Shown: positions 17,091-25,708 of the stretch, in pieces | Numbering within the stretch: position 1 is the first letter of the stretch | Layout of the letters: each line of letters begins with the position of its first letter | Assembly (NCBI RefSeq): GCF_002980495.1 | Contig: NZ_PVBR01000003.1 | Location: 186,001-250,000 of the forward strand | Length of the DNA stretch: 64,000 nt | Direction: 5' to 3' | Source of the DNA: Phyllobacterium phragmitis | Lineage (GTDB): Bacteria; Pseudomonadota; Alphaproteobacteria; Rhizobiales; Rhizobiaceae | Made by a program: the position numbers and the translations under genes | The notes under the pieces: generated by a model | Databases searched by the model: none | The model's input: the letters and a program-made list of their open reading frames with translations, nothing else | What the model was told of the DNA's origin: nothing

Positions 17091-17802
17091 AAATGTCCAC
17101 AAGAGCTTCGGCACGGTCGAAGTTCTCAAGGGTGTCTCGCTCAAGGTGAAAAAGGGCGAGGTATTTGCGCTGATCGGACGCTCCGGCTCCGGCAAAAGCA
17201 CATTGCTTCGCTGCATGAACGGGCTGGAAAAGGTCAATTCCGGCCATATCGAGATCGCCGGGCACGCGATGAGCCGCGATCCGGCGCAATTGCGCAAGCT
17301 GCGCACGGATGTCGGCATCGTCTTCCAGAGCTATAATCTCTTTCCGCATCTCAGCGTCGGCGAGAACATCATGCTCGCACCGCGGATCGTCAGGAACGTC
17401 GCCAAAAGCGAGGCGCGCAATACCGCAAAAGAGGTGCTGAAGCTGGTTGGACTGTCGGAGAAATTCGACGCCTATCCCGACGAGCTTTCCGGCGGCCAGC
17501 AGCAGCGTGTCGCAATCGCCCGCTCGCTCGCCATGCAACCGAAGGTGATGCTGTTCGACGAAGTGACCTCGGCACTCGATCCGGAACTGACCGAGGAGGT
17601 GTTGAGCGTCATGGAACAGCTCGCCCGCGACGGCATGACGATGATCCTCGTCACCCACGAAATGGGATTTGCCAAGCGCGTTGCGACCCGGACGATCTTC
17701 ATGCACCAGGGGACCATCTGGGAGGAAGGCGCCTCACGGGAGATGTTTGCCAACCCCAGGACGCCGGAAATGCGCCAGTTCGTCAAGTCAGATGTGAAAT
17801 AG
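17071..17802 (+). CDS. Amino-acid-type ABC transporter ATP-binding protein
   Basis: 243 aa. Walker A GRSGSGKST near 35-43, Q-loop VFQSYNLFPHL, ABC signature LSGGQQQRVAIARSLA, Walker B VMLFDEVTSALD and the switch His in LVTHEMGFA. It belongs to the GlnQ/HisP group by its MNGLEK loop and the LVTHEMGFAKRVA motif. The ATG at 17071 follows AGGAGG by five bases, inside the 3' end of the permease gene. All motifs are intact, so the importer should be functional. Confidence 0.92.
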   Translation: MSEVIVENVHKSFGTVEVLKGVSLKVKKGEVFALIGRSGSGKSTLLRCMNGLEKVNSGHIEIAGHAMSRDPAQLRKLRTDVGIVFQSYNLFPHLSVGENIMLAPRIVRNVAKSEARNTAKEVLKLVGLSEKFDAYPDELSGGQQQRVAIARSLAMQPKVMLFDEVTSALDPELTEEVLSVMEQLARDGMTMILVTHEMGFAKRVATRTIFMHQGTIWEEGASREMFANPRTPEMRQFVKSDVK

Positions 17803-17863
17803 ACGGTATCACCATATAGCGCCGGCCGGACGGCCCTCAACCTTGGAAGAATGAAGCGAAGCC

Positions 17864-18799
17864 ATGCCGATCGACATACTGCAACTGTGCCCTTTGATGC
17901 CCTCGCTCGAAGCCGAACTGGCGTCGCGCTACACCGTTCATCGCTGGTTCGAAGCGGATGATCAGCCGGCATTCCTCAAAGAAAATGCAGCGAATATCCG
18001 CGGTGCGGTAACCGGCGGGCATGTCGGCATTGCCAATGCCTTGGCCGATGTCCTGCCCAATCTTGAAATCGTAGCGATCAATGGCGTCGGCTTCGACAAG
18101 GTCGATCTCGAACGCGCCCGAAAACATGGCATCCGCGTCTCGAACACACCCGACGTGCTGACCGCCGATGTCGCCGATCTTGCGATCGGCCTCATCATCG
18201 CACAGGCGCGGCAAATGGCGCTCGCCGATGCCCATGTGCGCACCGGCGATTGGCCGAAGGCGGAACTCGGTCTCGGCACCCGCGTCTCGGGCCGACGCAC
18301 CGGCATTTTCGGGCTCGGGCGGATCGGCAAGGCCATCGCTCGCCGCCTCGAAGGCTTCGATGCCGAGATCGCCTATTGCGGCCGGGTACGGCAGGACGTG
18401 CCATACGGCTATTGTGCGACACTTGAGGAACTCGCCCGAAATTGCGACGTGCTGATCATCGCCGCCGCCGCTTCCGCCAAGACATATCATGCGGTCAATG
18501 CCGGCGTGATCGATGCGTTGGGGCCGAAAGGCGTTCTGGTCAATGTCGCGCGCGGTTCGCTGGTCGACGAAAAGGCGCTCGTCACAGCACTTCGCGAAGG
18601 CAGGCTCGGCGGCGCGGCACTCGATGTATTCGAGAACGAGCCGCACGCGCCCGAAGAACTCTTCGCTATGAAGAATGTCGTCTTCGCGCCGCATATCGGC
18701 AGCGCCACCCATGAGACGCGCAAGGCGATGGCCGATCTGGTGCTCGCCAATCTCGCAGCCCATTTCGAAGGCGAGACGCTGCCGACGCCGGTGGTATGA
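17864..18799 (+). CDS. D-isomer-specific 2-hydroxyacid dehydrogenase
   Basis: 311 aa. NAD(P)-binding motif GIFGLGRIGKAIARRL near 146-161 and the catalytic trio of the family: Arg in VARGSLVDE, Glu in FENEPHAPEEL and His in FAPHIGSATHET. This is the form of glyoxylate/hydroxypyruvate reductases. It is 61 bases after the ABC ATPase on the same strand, so it probably acts on the imported compound or its keto acid product (inference). The regulator is likely the LacI protein upstream. Confidence 0.88.
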   Translation: MPIDILQLCPLMPSLEAELASRYTVHRWFEADDQPAFLKENAANIRGAVTGGHVGIANALADVLPNLEIVAINGVGFDKVDLERARKHGIRVSNTPDVLTADVADLAIGLIIAQARQMALADAHVRTGDWPKAELGLGTRVSGRRTGIFGLGRIGKAIARRLEGFDAEIAYCGRVRQDVPYGYCATLEELARNCDVLIIAAAASAKTYHAVNAGVIDALGPKGVLVNVARGSLVDEKALVTALREGRLGGAALDVFENEPHAPEELFAMKNVVFAPHIGSATHETRKAMADLVLANLAAHFEGETLPTPVV

Positions 18800-19143
18800 A
18801 TTCAAAAAGGCAGCGCGCCGGCGCGCGGTGGGTGTAGATGTACGACCCATATTACCGCATATGACTCAAAGCGTATCGAGCCTGCAGCGATCCGGGTTGG
18901 AAAAGTGCACGCAAAAATCATGCACGGCCGGTTTGGTCCGGATCAAAGCGCCGAAAAAGCTGCCCTATCCGCATAGGGATCAAGGTGATCATCCCGCGCC
19001 CTGGTGTTAACGTCCATGGGACAGATATGTAATTGCGTATCTTTCTATGGTGGACATATACAGGCAACATGGTCCCGGTGAACGGCGGTCTTGCTGCGGC
19101 GCTTGACCCGACAAAAGTGAGTGCCCCATCGGAGTGAGCGTCG
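18800..19143 (+). other. Intergenic region, no gene seen
   Basis: 344 bases between two plus-strand genes. It contains a perfect 14-bp GC palindrome (GCGCGCCGGCGCGC, 18813-18826) shortly after the dehydrogenase stop, without a T-run. I see no conserved coding remnant. The last 13 bases before the MFS gene hold its ribosome site GGAG. Confidence 0.4.
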
Positions 19144-20688
19144 ATGATAGCATTATCGGTACCAATACATCGATCGCCGGATGGGAGCTTTTGCCCACGG
19201 CAGCGTCGCATCTATGTGCTGCTGGCGGCCATCGTCGCCTCATCGCTCGGCTTCATCGACGGTTCCATCGTCGCCATCGCCATTCCCGCGATCCGCGGCG
19301 ACCTCGGCGCATCGCTGCCGCAGGCGCAATGGATCTCCAACGCCTATGCGCTGACGCTTTCGGCATTGATCCTCACCGGCGGTGCGGCCGGCGACCGCTT
19401 CGGCTTGCGGCGCACCTTCATGGCCGGCATCGTTTTCTTCGTGGTCATGTCGCTGGTTTGCGCGGCAGCGCCGAATCCTTCCTTTCTCATTGCCGCCCGC
19501 GGTTTGCAGGGCATCGGCGCGGCATTCATGATCCCCGGCAGCCTGGCCATCATCGCCAAGGCATATCCGAAGGCCGAGCGCGGCCGGGCCATCGGCATCT
19601 GGGCCGCATCTTCGGCGCTGACGACCGCGCTCGGCCCGATCCTCGGCGGCTTCATCCTTTCCACGTTCGGCGACACCGCCTGGCGGGCCATTTTCGCCGT
19701 CAATCTGCCTCTGGGTATGCTGGTGATTGCGCTTCTGCTGCGCGTCCCGGCCGACAAGCCATCGCGTCCGCGCCATCTCGATCTCGCTGGCGTCATCCTC
19801 GCGACGATCGCGTTCGGCGGGCTTGCCTATGGCCTGTCGGCTGCCGGAGCGGAGAAGGATGGCAGCACGGCAGCGCCCGTGTTCGTATCGATAGCGACCG
19901 GGGCGATCGCGCTTGTCGTCTTTCTCGTCTGGGAGCTGCGTCAGCGTGAGCCCATGGTCAAGCTGTCGCTGTTCCGTAGCCGTGCGTTCTCCGGCGCGAA
20001 CGTGGCGACCTTTTTTCTTTATTTCGCGCTCTCCGGCGTCCTCTTCTACCTGCCCATGCTGTTGATCGCCGGGTGGGGCATGGACGCGGCCACGACGGGC
20101 TTCGTCTTCCTGCCGCTTTCGCTCGCCATCGCCCTTTTCTCCGGACCGGTAGGAAAGTGGGCGGATGCGACCGGACCGCGGCTGCCGATCTCCGCCGGAA
20201 GCCTGGTGGTGAGTATGGCCTTCGCCGGGCTCGCCATCGCCACCAGCGCCGAGATCCACCGCTTTTGGCAGGTCGTTTTCCCCTTGATGGTGCTGATGGG
20301 GCTCGGCATGGCACTCGTCGTTTCGCCGCTTTCCACGGCGGTGATGACCGCGGTGGAAGACGAGGACACAGGGGCCGCATCGGGCATCAACAATGCCGTT
20401 TCGCGGATTGCCGGCCTCATCGCGGTGGCCGCGCTCGGCAGCCTGGCCGCCTACCGCTACCAGTCGATCGCCGGTGGCAGTGATGGGATGCCGGGTTTCG
20501 GCGAACCGTCCGGCGGACTTTCCGCTTCGCTCGAAATGACACGGGTGGCAGCCAGCGACGCCGCCTTCTCCTTGCTCGCCTGGACGGTCTCGGCATTGTG
20601 CCTCTTCGCGGCGGCAACCGCATGGGCGACCCAAGCCGGCGGACGCAAGGAGGAGAAGCGGGGCTCGCCACCGGAACAGGCCGGATAG
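19144..20688 (+). CDS. MFS transporter, DHA2 (EmrB/QacA) drug-export type
   Basis: 514 aa, about 14 hydrophobic segments, the length and layout of DHA2 family H+-driven exporters. Signatures: first helix IVASSLGFIDGSIVAIAIPA (motif D1), QWISNAYALTLSALILTGGA, motif A GDRFGLRRTF and motif C-like IPGSLAIIAKAYP followed by GPILGGFI. Likely exports a lipophilic toxic compound. ATG at 19144 with GGAG nine bases upstream. It stands alone, with no TetR/MarR regulator gene or periplasmic adaptor next to it. Confidence 0.88.
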   Translation: MIALSVPIHRSPDGSFCPRQRRIYVLLAAIVASSLGFIDGSIVAIAIPAIRGDLGASLPQAQWISNAYALTLSALILTGGAAGDRFGLRRTFMAGIVFFVVMSLVCAAAPNPSFLIAARGLQGIGAAFMIPGSLAIIAKAYPKAERGRAIGIWAASSALTTALGPILGGFILSTFGDTAWRAIFAVNLPLGMLVIALLLRVPADKPSRPRHLDLAGVILATIAFGGLAYGLSAAGAEKDGSTAAPVFVSIATGAIALVVFLVWELRQREPMVKLSLFRSRAFSGANVATFFLYFALSGVLFYLPMLLIAGWGMDAATTGFVFLPLSLAIALFSGPVGKWADATGPRLPISAGSLVVSMAFAGLAIATSAEIHRFWQVVFPLMVLMGLGMALVVSPLSTAVMTAVEDEDTGAASGINNAVSRIAGLIAVAALGSLAAYRYQSIAGGSDGMPGFGEPSGGLSASLEMTRVAASDAAFSLLAWTVSALCLFAAATAWATQAGGRKEEKRGSPPEQAG

Positions 20689-20925
20689 AGGACACCCACG
20701 CTGCCGCATTCAGCGCTGCTTTCTCGCGCGGGACGCGCGCTTCGCTCAGCGCTCGGCACCCTGCCCGATCCATTGTATTTTGGAGATTTTTCTGACGCCG
20801 GCTACATAATAATATATCCGGTATATAGATCACTAGAAAACACATCATATATAAGGCAATTACGTTATTCTACTAATTTATTGTGAGCAAAATTAATTCA
20901 ATTAGATTTTTTTATGGAAAAATCT

Positions 20926-20954
20926 TTGACTCTTGAAGTAATAACTGTAATAAT
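20926..20954 (+). promoter_or_regulatory. Possible sigma-70 promoter
   Basis: TTGACT (20926-20931) followed after 17 bases by AATAAT (20949-20954), in the AT-rich leader, reading toward the methyltransferase. It is a good -35 with a moderate -10; in such AT-rich DNA chance matches are likely. Confidence 0.3.
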
Positions 20955-21001
20955 TTGTTGGCATTAGTTAATTGCTCAAGGATAAGTAGAGCAACTAGCT
21001 A

Positions 21002-21029
21002 TACATTTCTACTGATAAGTAGAAATGTA
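21002..21029. repeat. Perfect 12-bp inverted repeat in the AT-rich leader
   Basis: TACATTTCTACT (21002-21013) and AGTAGAAATGTA (21018-21029) around GATA. It lies about 190 bases before the methyltransferase start. No T-run follows, so it may be a regulator binding site (28-bp dyad) or an mRNA leader hairpin. Confidence 0.5.
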
Positions 21030-21216
21030 AATTACACGCATAATCATTATGGAAATTACATATGCGATTAACTTCAAAATTCTTGGAGATGCGCATACGC
21101 GCCTATAACTAAGCGCATAATAGCATGAACGATACCTGATCAACAATAGATTTCGTCTGCGAGCTAATCGAGTTCGCCGAATAACTATTCACCGCTGTCT
21201 TTCAAGGAGAATCGTC

Positions 21217-22257
21217 ATGAACATGCATAAAACTGACACGGATCTTGTGGTCTCGGAGAGCGAGGCGGCCGCCGTGTTCATGCTGGAGCAGGCAATGGGC
21301 TATACCTATTCCGCTGCGCTTCGTGTCGCCGCGCTGCTCGGCGTTGCCGATCATCTGGCTGACGGCCCGAAGACGGTCGAGGAATTGGCCCGCGCGACTG
21401 ACACCAATGCGTTGAAGCTTTATCGCGTGCTCCGGCTGTTGGCTACCCGGGGCGTATTCCAGGAGAATGAGGATGGGCGGATCGCTTTGACGACCGCGGC
21501 GGAACATCTGCGTTCAGATGCGCCATTGTCGCTGCGGCGGGCTGTGATGATGCTCACCCATGAGACGTTGTGGCGCCCGGCCGGAAGCATCGTCGAGAGC
21601 CTGCGGGGCAATCCGCCCTTCAAGCATATTTTCGGTATGCCATTCTTCGACTACTGGGCTCAGGACGACGCGCCGGCGGAAGACTTCCATGTAGGGATGT
21701 CGTCGATGTCGGAGGCGGAGAACCTGTTCCTTGCGCGTAGCTACGATTTTCCGGATGGCGCCACAGTTGTTGATATTGCTGGTGGCTTCGGTGGCTTGCT
21801 CCTGCGCGTCCTGCGGCAAAATCCAACGCTGCACGGCATTTTGTTCGATCAGGAACATGTGCTGGCCGCGAACAGGCTGGGTGAACTGGGGGCCGATGAT
21901 CGCTGGGAACTGGCGTCAGGAGACTTTTTCAGCGCATGCCCCACCGCGGATATCTACATGCTCAAATACATTGTGCATGATTGGCCGGACGAGAAGGCCG
22001 TCCAGATACTGCGCAATTGCCGCAACGCAATGGCGCCCGGAGGTCGGGTGCTCGTGATGGACGCCGTCATGCCGACCGGGAATGAGCCGCATGGCGGCAA
22101 GCTGATGGATATCGTGGTCATGTCTGCCTACGAAGGAGGCCGTGAACGCACAGAAAAAGAGTTCCGCCAGTTGTTGAACGAAGCCGGTTTGAAGTTGAAT
22201 CGTATAATCGATACAGGCTGCTACGTTTCAATCGTTGAAGCTGTCGCTGCCGATTGA
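21217..22257 (+). CDS. SAM-dependent O-methyltransferase (acetylserotonin/phenol OMT-like family 2)
   Basis: 346 aa. N-terminal dimerisation winged-helix domain (LEQAMGYTYSAALRVAALLG to LRLLATRGVFQEN, about 20-90) followed by a Rossmann methyltransferase domain: SAM loop VVDIAGGFGG near 187-196 and the catalytic-type motif LKYIVHDWPDEKAVQILRNC, whose His is the usual general base in this family. Bacterial members methylate hydroxyl groups of aromatic or polyketide-like secondary metabolites. AAGGAG seven bases before the ATG. It is followed 322 bases later by an FAD-NAD(P)-binding protein on the same strand. Confidence 0.87.
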   Translation: MNMHKTDTDLVVSESEAAAVFMLEQAMGYTYSAALRVAALLGVADHLADGPKTVEELARATDTNALKLYRVLRLLATRGVFQENEDGRIALTTAAEHLRSDAPLSLRRAVMMLTHETLWRPAGSIVESLRGNPPFKHIFGMPFFDYWAQDDAPAEDFHVGMSSMSEAENLFLARSYDFPDGATVVDIAGGFGGLLLRVLRQNPTLHGILFDQEHVLAANRLGELGADDRWELASGDFFSACPTADIYMLKYIVHDWPDEKAVQILRNCRNAMAPGGRVLVMDAVMPTGNEPHGGKLMDIVVMSAYEGGRERTEKEFRQLLNEAGLKLNRIIDTGCYVSIVEAVAAD

Positions 22258-22579
22258 GCTCCGACACCGGATATCTGCCGAAACAATCACCTCTACGAGG
22301 CCTGCTGATACCGACAGGATTGTCAGTTCTCAGCACCGTTCGGCTGCCAGTTATCTGACAGCGGGCATAATCTGCCCGCTGTCGACGACCAGCAGAAATT
22401 TTACAGGAGAGCACTTCCGCGCCACGCCGCTACTTGTCTTAAGAGCAGGCCACGACGAAGTACCGATCCCGAAAGTACATTCAAGAATAAGGTTAGAAAG
22501 ATCGCCGCATGGATCAACCGGTTCCGCGACGATAAGGGGCACGACTTTGCCAAAGAGATGACCAACCGAGGACATGGCC
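22258..22579 (+). other. Spacer between methyltransferase and FAD protein
   Basis: 322 bases. The only structure I see is the GC-rich hairpin near 22357-22383. The last 130 bases contain no long reading frame and end with the ribosome site GAGGAC of the next gene. Confidence 0.4.
22357..22383 (+). terminator. Hairpin after the methyltransferase gene
   Basis: GACAGCGGGCA (22357-22367) and TGCCCGCTGTC (22373-22383) pair perfectly over 11 bases with a 5-base loop, about 100 bases after the stop. A T-rich tract comes only 15 bases later, so intrinsic termination would be inefficient. Confidence 0.45.
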
Positions 22580-24124
22580 ATGAAAGTCATCGATCACATG
22601 AATGCAAATCTCGCAATAGTCGGCGGCGGAGCTGCAGGCGTCGCGACATTCATCGCCGCAGTGAAACGCCGCGCGGCAGGAACCATTCATATCATTGATC
22701 CCCGCCCCGTCGGTCCGGGCATTGCGTTCTCCAATACGGACCCCGATGTGATATGCAACACGTCCGTCGATACGATGTCGGTGGTATCCGGGCACCCTCT
22801 GGATTTTCTGGATTATCTGCAATCCAGAGGCTATGCCGCGACACCGAGCTCCTTCGTGCCGCGATCATTGGTTGGGGATTACCTCACTGATCGTTTCCAG
22901 CGCTATCGCGAGGTTGCGCGCCGAAACGGAATCGACGTCTTTTGCTGGGCATATCAGTTTCATTCATTGCGGATTGATGACCACCATCGCTATGAGCTTC
23001 GATTAAGCAGGCTCACCAGACGTCAATCGCTCATCGTCACCGATGTCGTTTTCTGCACAGGCCATGGTGCTGCCCGGGTGCCTGAAATCCTGATGCCTCA
23101 CCGCGACCATCCGACTTTTGTCGGCTGCCCCTACCCCGAGACCGAAATGCTGGCGAAAGTACCGGCAAAATCTCGCGTGCTGGTCATCGGCAGCAAGCTT
23201 TCGGCGATCGACGCAGCTATCCTGCTGTGTCGGGAGGGCCATTCGGTCACCATGGTATCTCCATCCGGCGAAATACCCGGGGTGCGTGCCCGCTTCATTC
23301 GAAGTGAAAACATCTCCTTCGACCTCGACCGCATGGAATCGCTCCTGACGCGATGGAATGATCAAGCCGCGGGGCCTTGTCCCACCTCGTTGAAGTACGC
23401 CTATCTGAAATATGCCGCGCAAACACTTTCCGAAAACACGCGCAAGCCATGGCGGACGCAGTTTTCGCATGCGATTCCCTATGATGAAAGGCTGCGGGAG
23501 GAAATCGCCATCGCTGAGCAAGGTGATTGCTCATGGCAGGACATGGTCGTCGGCTTCCTACATGCGGCGAACTCGGTTTATCTAAAGAACAAGGAACGGT
23601 TCATAGGGGGATTGCACCCGGGCTTCCGGGACATACTCCATCGCTACGTCACCGCCATTGCCCTGGCGAATGCGGAAAAGCTCATGCGCCACATCGACAA
23701 TGGAGCCCTTACCATCAAACGAGGCGAGTTGAGGCATGTCGCCACGTCGGATGCCGGCTATGACCAATGGTTGGTCGATTGGGGCGAAGGCCTCCAGCGC
23801 TTTGACGCAGTGGTGGCCACGACCGGCTACCATTTTCCGTACTATGTGTTCAATGACGCAGGCGAACTGGAAATCGATGTCGAAGGAAGCCGCCCGGAGC
23901 AAGCCATCGATATCTCGCGCGACATGGCGGCACATGATCCCGGTTTGGCCGATAGGGAAAGCATCTGGTTTGTCGGCCCTCCCGCGCATATGCGCCTGTT
24001 CGTACCCAACGCACTCATCATCGTTGCGCCTTTGGCTGATCAGGTCATCGTCAACATGATGGATTTCTTCGATTATGACAGGGCCAGTGATCAGAGATTT
24101 TCCATCCCGTTGAAAGCCTCATGA
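22580..24124 (+). CDS. FAD/NAD(P)-binding oxidoreductase-like protein
   Basis: 514 aa. N-terminal dinucleotide motif NLAIVGGGAAGVATFIAAV and the segment SNTDPDVICNTSVDTMSVVS typical of the FAD-NAD(P)-binding family related to N-hydroxylating and ornithine/lysine monooxygenase-like proteins. A second Rossmann motif VLVIGSKLSAIDAAILL lies near 205-220 for NAD(P)H, and the C-terminus has the closing ATTGYHFPYY motif. The reaction is not known; a flavin-dependent oxidation of a small metabolite is likely. The ATG at 22580 fits the GAGG spacing better than the ATG at 22574. It converges on the sulfatase gene. Confidence 0.75.
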   Translation: MKVIDHMNANLAIVGGGAAGVATFIAAVKRRAAGTIHIIDPRPVGPGIAFSNTDPDVICNTSVDTMSVVSGHPLDFLDYLQSRGYAATPSSFVPRSLVGDYLTDRFQRYREVARRNGIDVFCWAYQFHSLRIDDHHRYELRLSRLTRRQSLIVTDVVFCTGHGAARVPEILMPHRDHPTFVGCPYPETEMLAKVPAKSRVLVIGSKLSAIDAAILLCREGHSVTMVSPSGEIPGVRARFIRSENISFDLDRMESLLTRWNDQAAGPCPTSLKYAYLKYAAQTLSENTRKPWRTQFSHAIPYDERLREEIAIAEQGDCSWQDMVVGFLHAANSVYLKNKERFIGGLHPGFRDILHRYVTAIALANAEKLMRHIDNGALTIKRGELRHVATSDAGYDQWLVDWGEGLQRFDAVVATTGYHFPYYVFNDAGELEIDVEGSRPEQAIDISRDMAAHDPGLADRESIWFVGPPAHMRLFVPNALIIVAPLADQVIVNMMDFFDYDRASDQRFSIPLKAS

Positions 24125-24154
24125 TACCCCGATCATGAAACGAGCAAACCCGGG

Positions 24155-25639
24155 TCATCGTCGCCGGGCTTCAAGAGGATGGCGTTTTTCCAGGGCATCG
24201 GCATGATGTGCCCGGCCGGTGGCTCTCAAACGCTGGAGATAGGCCGGCAGATCGCCTCGACAGTGGAACGGTCCACCTTCGCGCATCACGGTCATCAGAG
24301 GATCGACATTCGTCGCGCTCCGCGCCATCATCTCGCCTCGCCAGCTCTCCAGCAGATGGCTTGCATGCGCGACTATCCCGGGATGGCTGTCGGCGACATT
24401 CTGCTGCTCATGCGGATCGTCCGTCAGGTTGAACAGGGTCGTCGGCCCGAAATCCTTGTATCCATCATGATAGGTTCGCAGCATCAGCCAGTCCGCATCG
24501 TCATGGCAAAACCTGACGCCGCGTTGCGCCGCCCAGGCGCCCTGGCTCGTGATCAGATAATCTCGCCCGCCATCAGCCCCTTGTGAGAGCGCGGCGCTGA
24601 ATGAACGTCCGTCCCAGACATCCGGTATCTTGCCTCCGAGCCGATCGATGAGCGTGGCCGGCCAGTCGAAATGATAGTGCAGTCCGCTGTTCACGCCCCG
24701 CATATCGGCGGCCCCCGGCCAGCGAATGATCAGCGGCACATTGCACGTGAATTCATCTGCTGTCTGATGGTCGCCCCAGACATTCAGTTCGCCCATGTTC
24801 TCGCCGTGATCTGCGCCGATGACAATGATGGTCTTTTCAAAAAGGTCCTGCCTTTTCAACTCCTCGACCAAAAGCGCGATATGATCATCGGCATAGCGAA
24901 TTCCAGTATCGTAGCCGTCGAACCAGGCCTTGGCGCGCGCCATGCTGTCGATGGGCGTGGGAGCACGGGGATAGACCGATTGTTGGTTTTCTTCGGTGAA
25001 ACCTGTCGGCTCGAGAGGACTGTGCGGTCCATAACCGGCGATCGACTTGGCAAACACGTCCTCGGTCATCCATTGCGGCCCCGGCTCGCCGGCGAAGGGG
25101 TCGCCATAGGCTTCGGGCACGCGATAGGGTGTGTGCGGATCCCAGACATTGACATGCAGGAACCAGTTTCTGTCCGAGCCGTTGCGGCGCAACCAGTCGA
25201 CTGCTTTGGGAACGACCTCGTCGGCATTTTCCATCCCGGTCTTTCCGGGATTGATCACCTCGTTGAAGCCCGCATACCAGTGCCAGCAGCCGTGCCGCTC
25301 TCCGAAACTGCTGATCGTGGCTGTGTAGTAGCCAAGATCGCGAAGCGCCTTCATCCAGCCATCCTTCTGGAAAGTCCCGGCCCATGCGCGGTCGGCACCT
25401 TCGTGGAATGGCTCGCAGGCGGTTCCCCCATGGCCCACGACGCCGGTCCGCATTCCGAAGCGTCCGCTCCAAAGCGCGGTGCGCGAGGGATGGCAGGGAA
25501 CGTCGGAGACATAGACGTTTTCGAACCTGATGCCCTCGGCGGCGATCCGGTCGATATTGGGCGATGTGTCGCGGTGATATCCGTAACAACCAAGATGATC
25601 GCGGCGCAGGCTGTCTATGTCGATGTAAAGGATGTTCAT
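24155..25639 (-). CDS. Sulfatase (arylsulfatase A type), formylglycine-dependent
   Basis: 494 aa. The sulfatase signature is CHPSRTALWSG, with Cys49 as the residue to be converted to formylglycine and Arg53 of the CxPxR core. The metal-binding N-terminus YIDIDSLRRDHLG (Asp near 7 and 9) and the central DHGENMGELNVWGDH metal/substrate motif are present. No signal peptide is visible, so it probably acts in the cytoplasm after import of the sulfate ester. GGAGG seven bases before the ATG. It is the last gene of an operon with a sulfonate-type ABC importer and a second sulfatase. Confidence 0.9.
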   Translation of the reverse strand: MNILYIDIDSLRRDHLGCYGYHRDTSPNIDRIAAEGIRFENVYVSDVPCHPSRTALWSGRFGMRTGVVGHGGTACEPFHEGADRAWAGTFQKDGWMKALRDLGYYTATISSFGERHGCWHWYAGFNEVINPGKTGMENADEVVPKAVDWLRRNGSDRNWFLHVNVWDPHTPYRVPEAYGDPFAGEPGPQWMTEDVFAKSIAGYGPHSPLEPTGFTEENQQSVYPRAPTPIDSMARAKAWFDGYDTGIRYADDHIALLVEELKRQDLFEKTIIVIGADHGENMGELNVWGDHQTADEFTCNVPLIIRWPGAADMRGVNSGLHYHFDWPATLIDRLGGKIPDVWDGRSFSAALSQGADGGRDYLITSQGAWAAQRGVRFCHDDADWLMLRTYHDGYKDFGPTTLFNLTDDPHEQQNVADSHPGIVAHASHLLESWRGEMMARSATNVDPLMTVMREGGPFHCRGDLPAYLQRLRATGRAHHADALEKRHPLEARRR

Positions 25640-25708
25640 GATTGCCTCCGTCAGATTGCGACTGGCGTCACCACCCGGCCACGACGCGGCCGGGTGGTGA
25701 GGCAAAAC

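Larger units (their letters stand above)
20689..21216 (+). other. AT-rich leader upstream of the methyltransferase gene
   Basis: 528 bases without a gene; from about 20800 to 21130 the composition falls to roughly one-third GC, in sharp contrast with the 60% around it. It contains a possible sigma-70 promoter and a long perfect hairpin. Such a composition break, in front of two genes that have no counterpart elsewhere in the window, suggests acquired DNA or a heavily regulated promoter. Confidence 0.55.

Noticed and set aside
18813-18826. GC palindrome after the hydroxyacid dehydrogenase as a terminator
   Set aside because: It is a self-complementary alternating GC run with no loop and no T-tract.
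19240-20709. A 489-codon open frame on the minus strand
   Set aside because: Antisense of the MFS transporter; highly charged Arg/Glu/Gly-rich translation typical of an antisense shadow.
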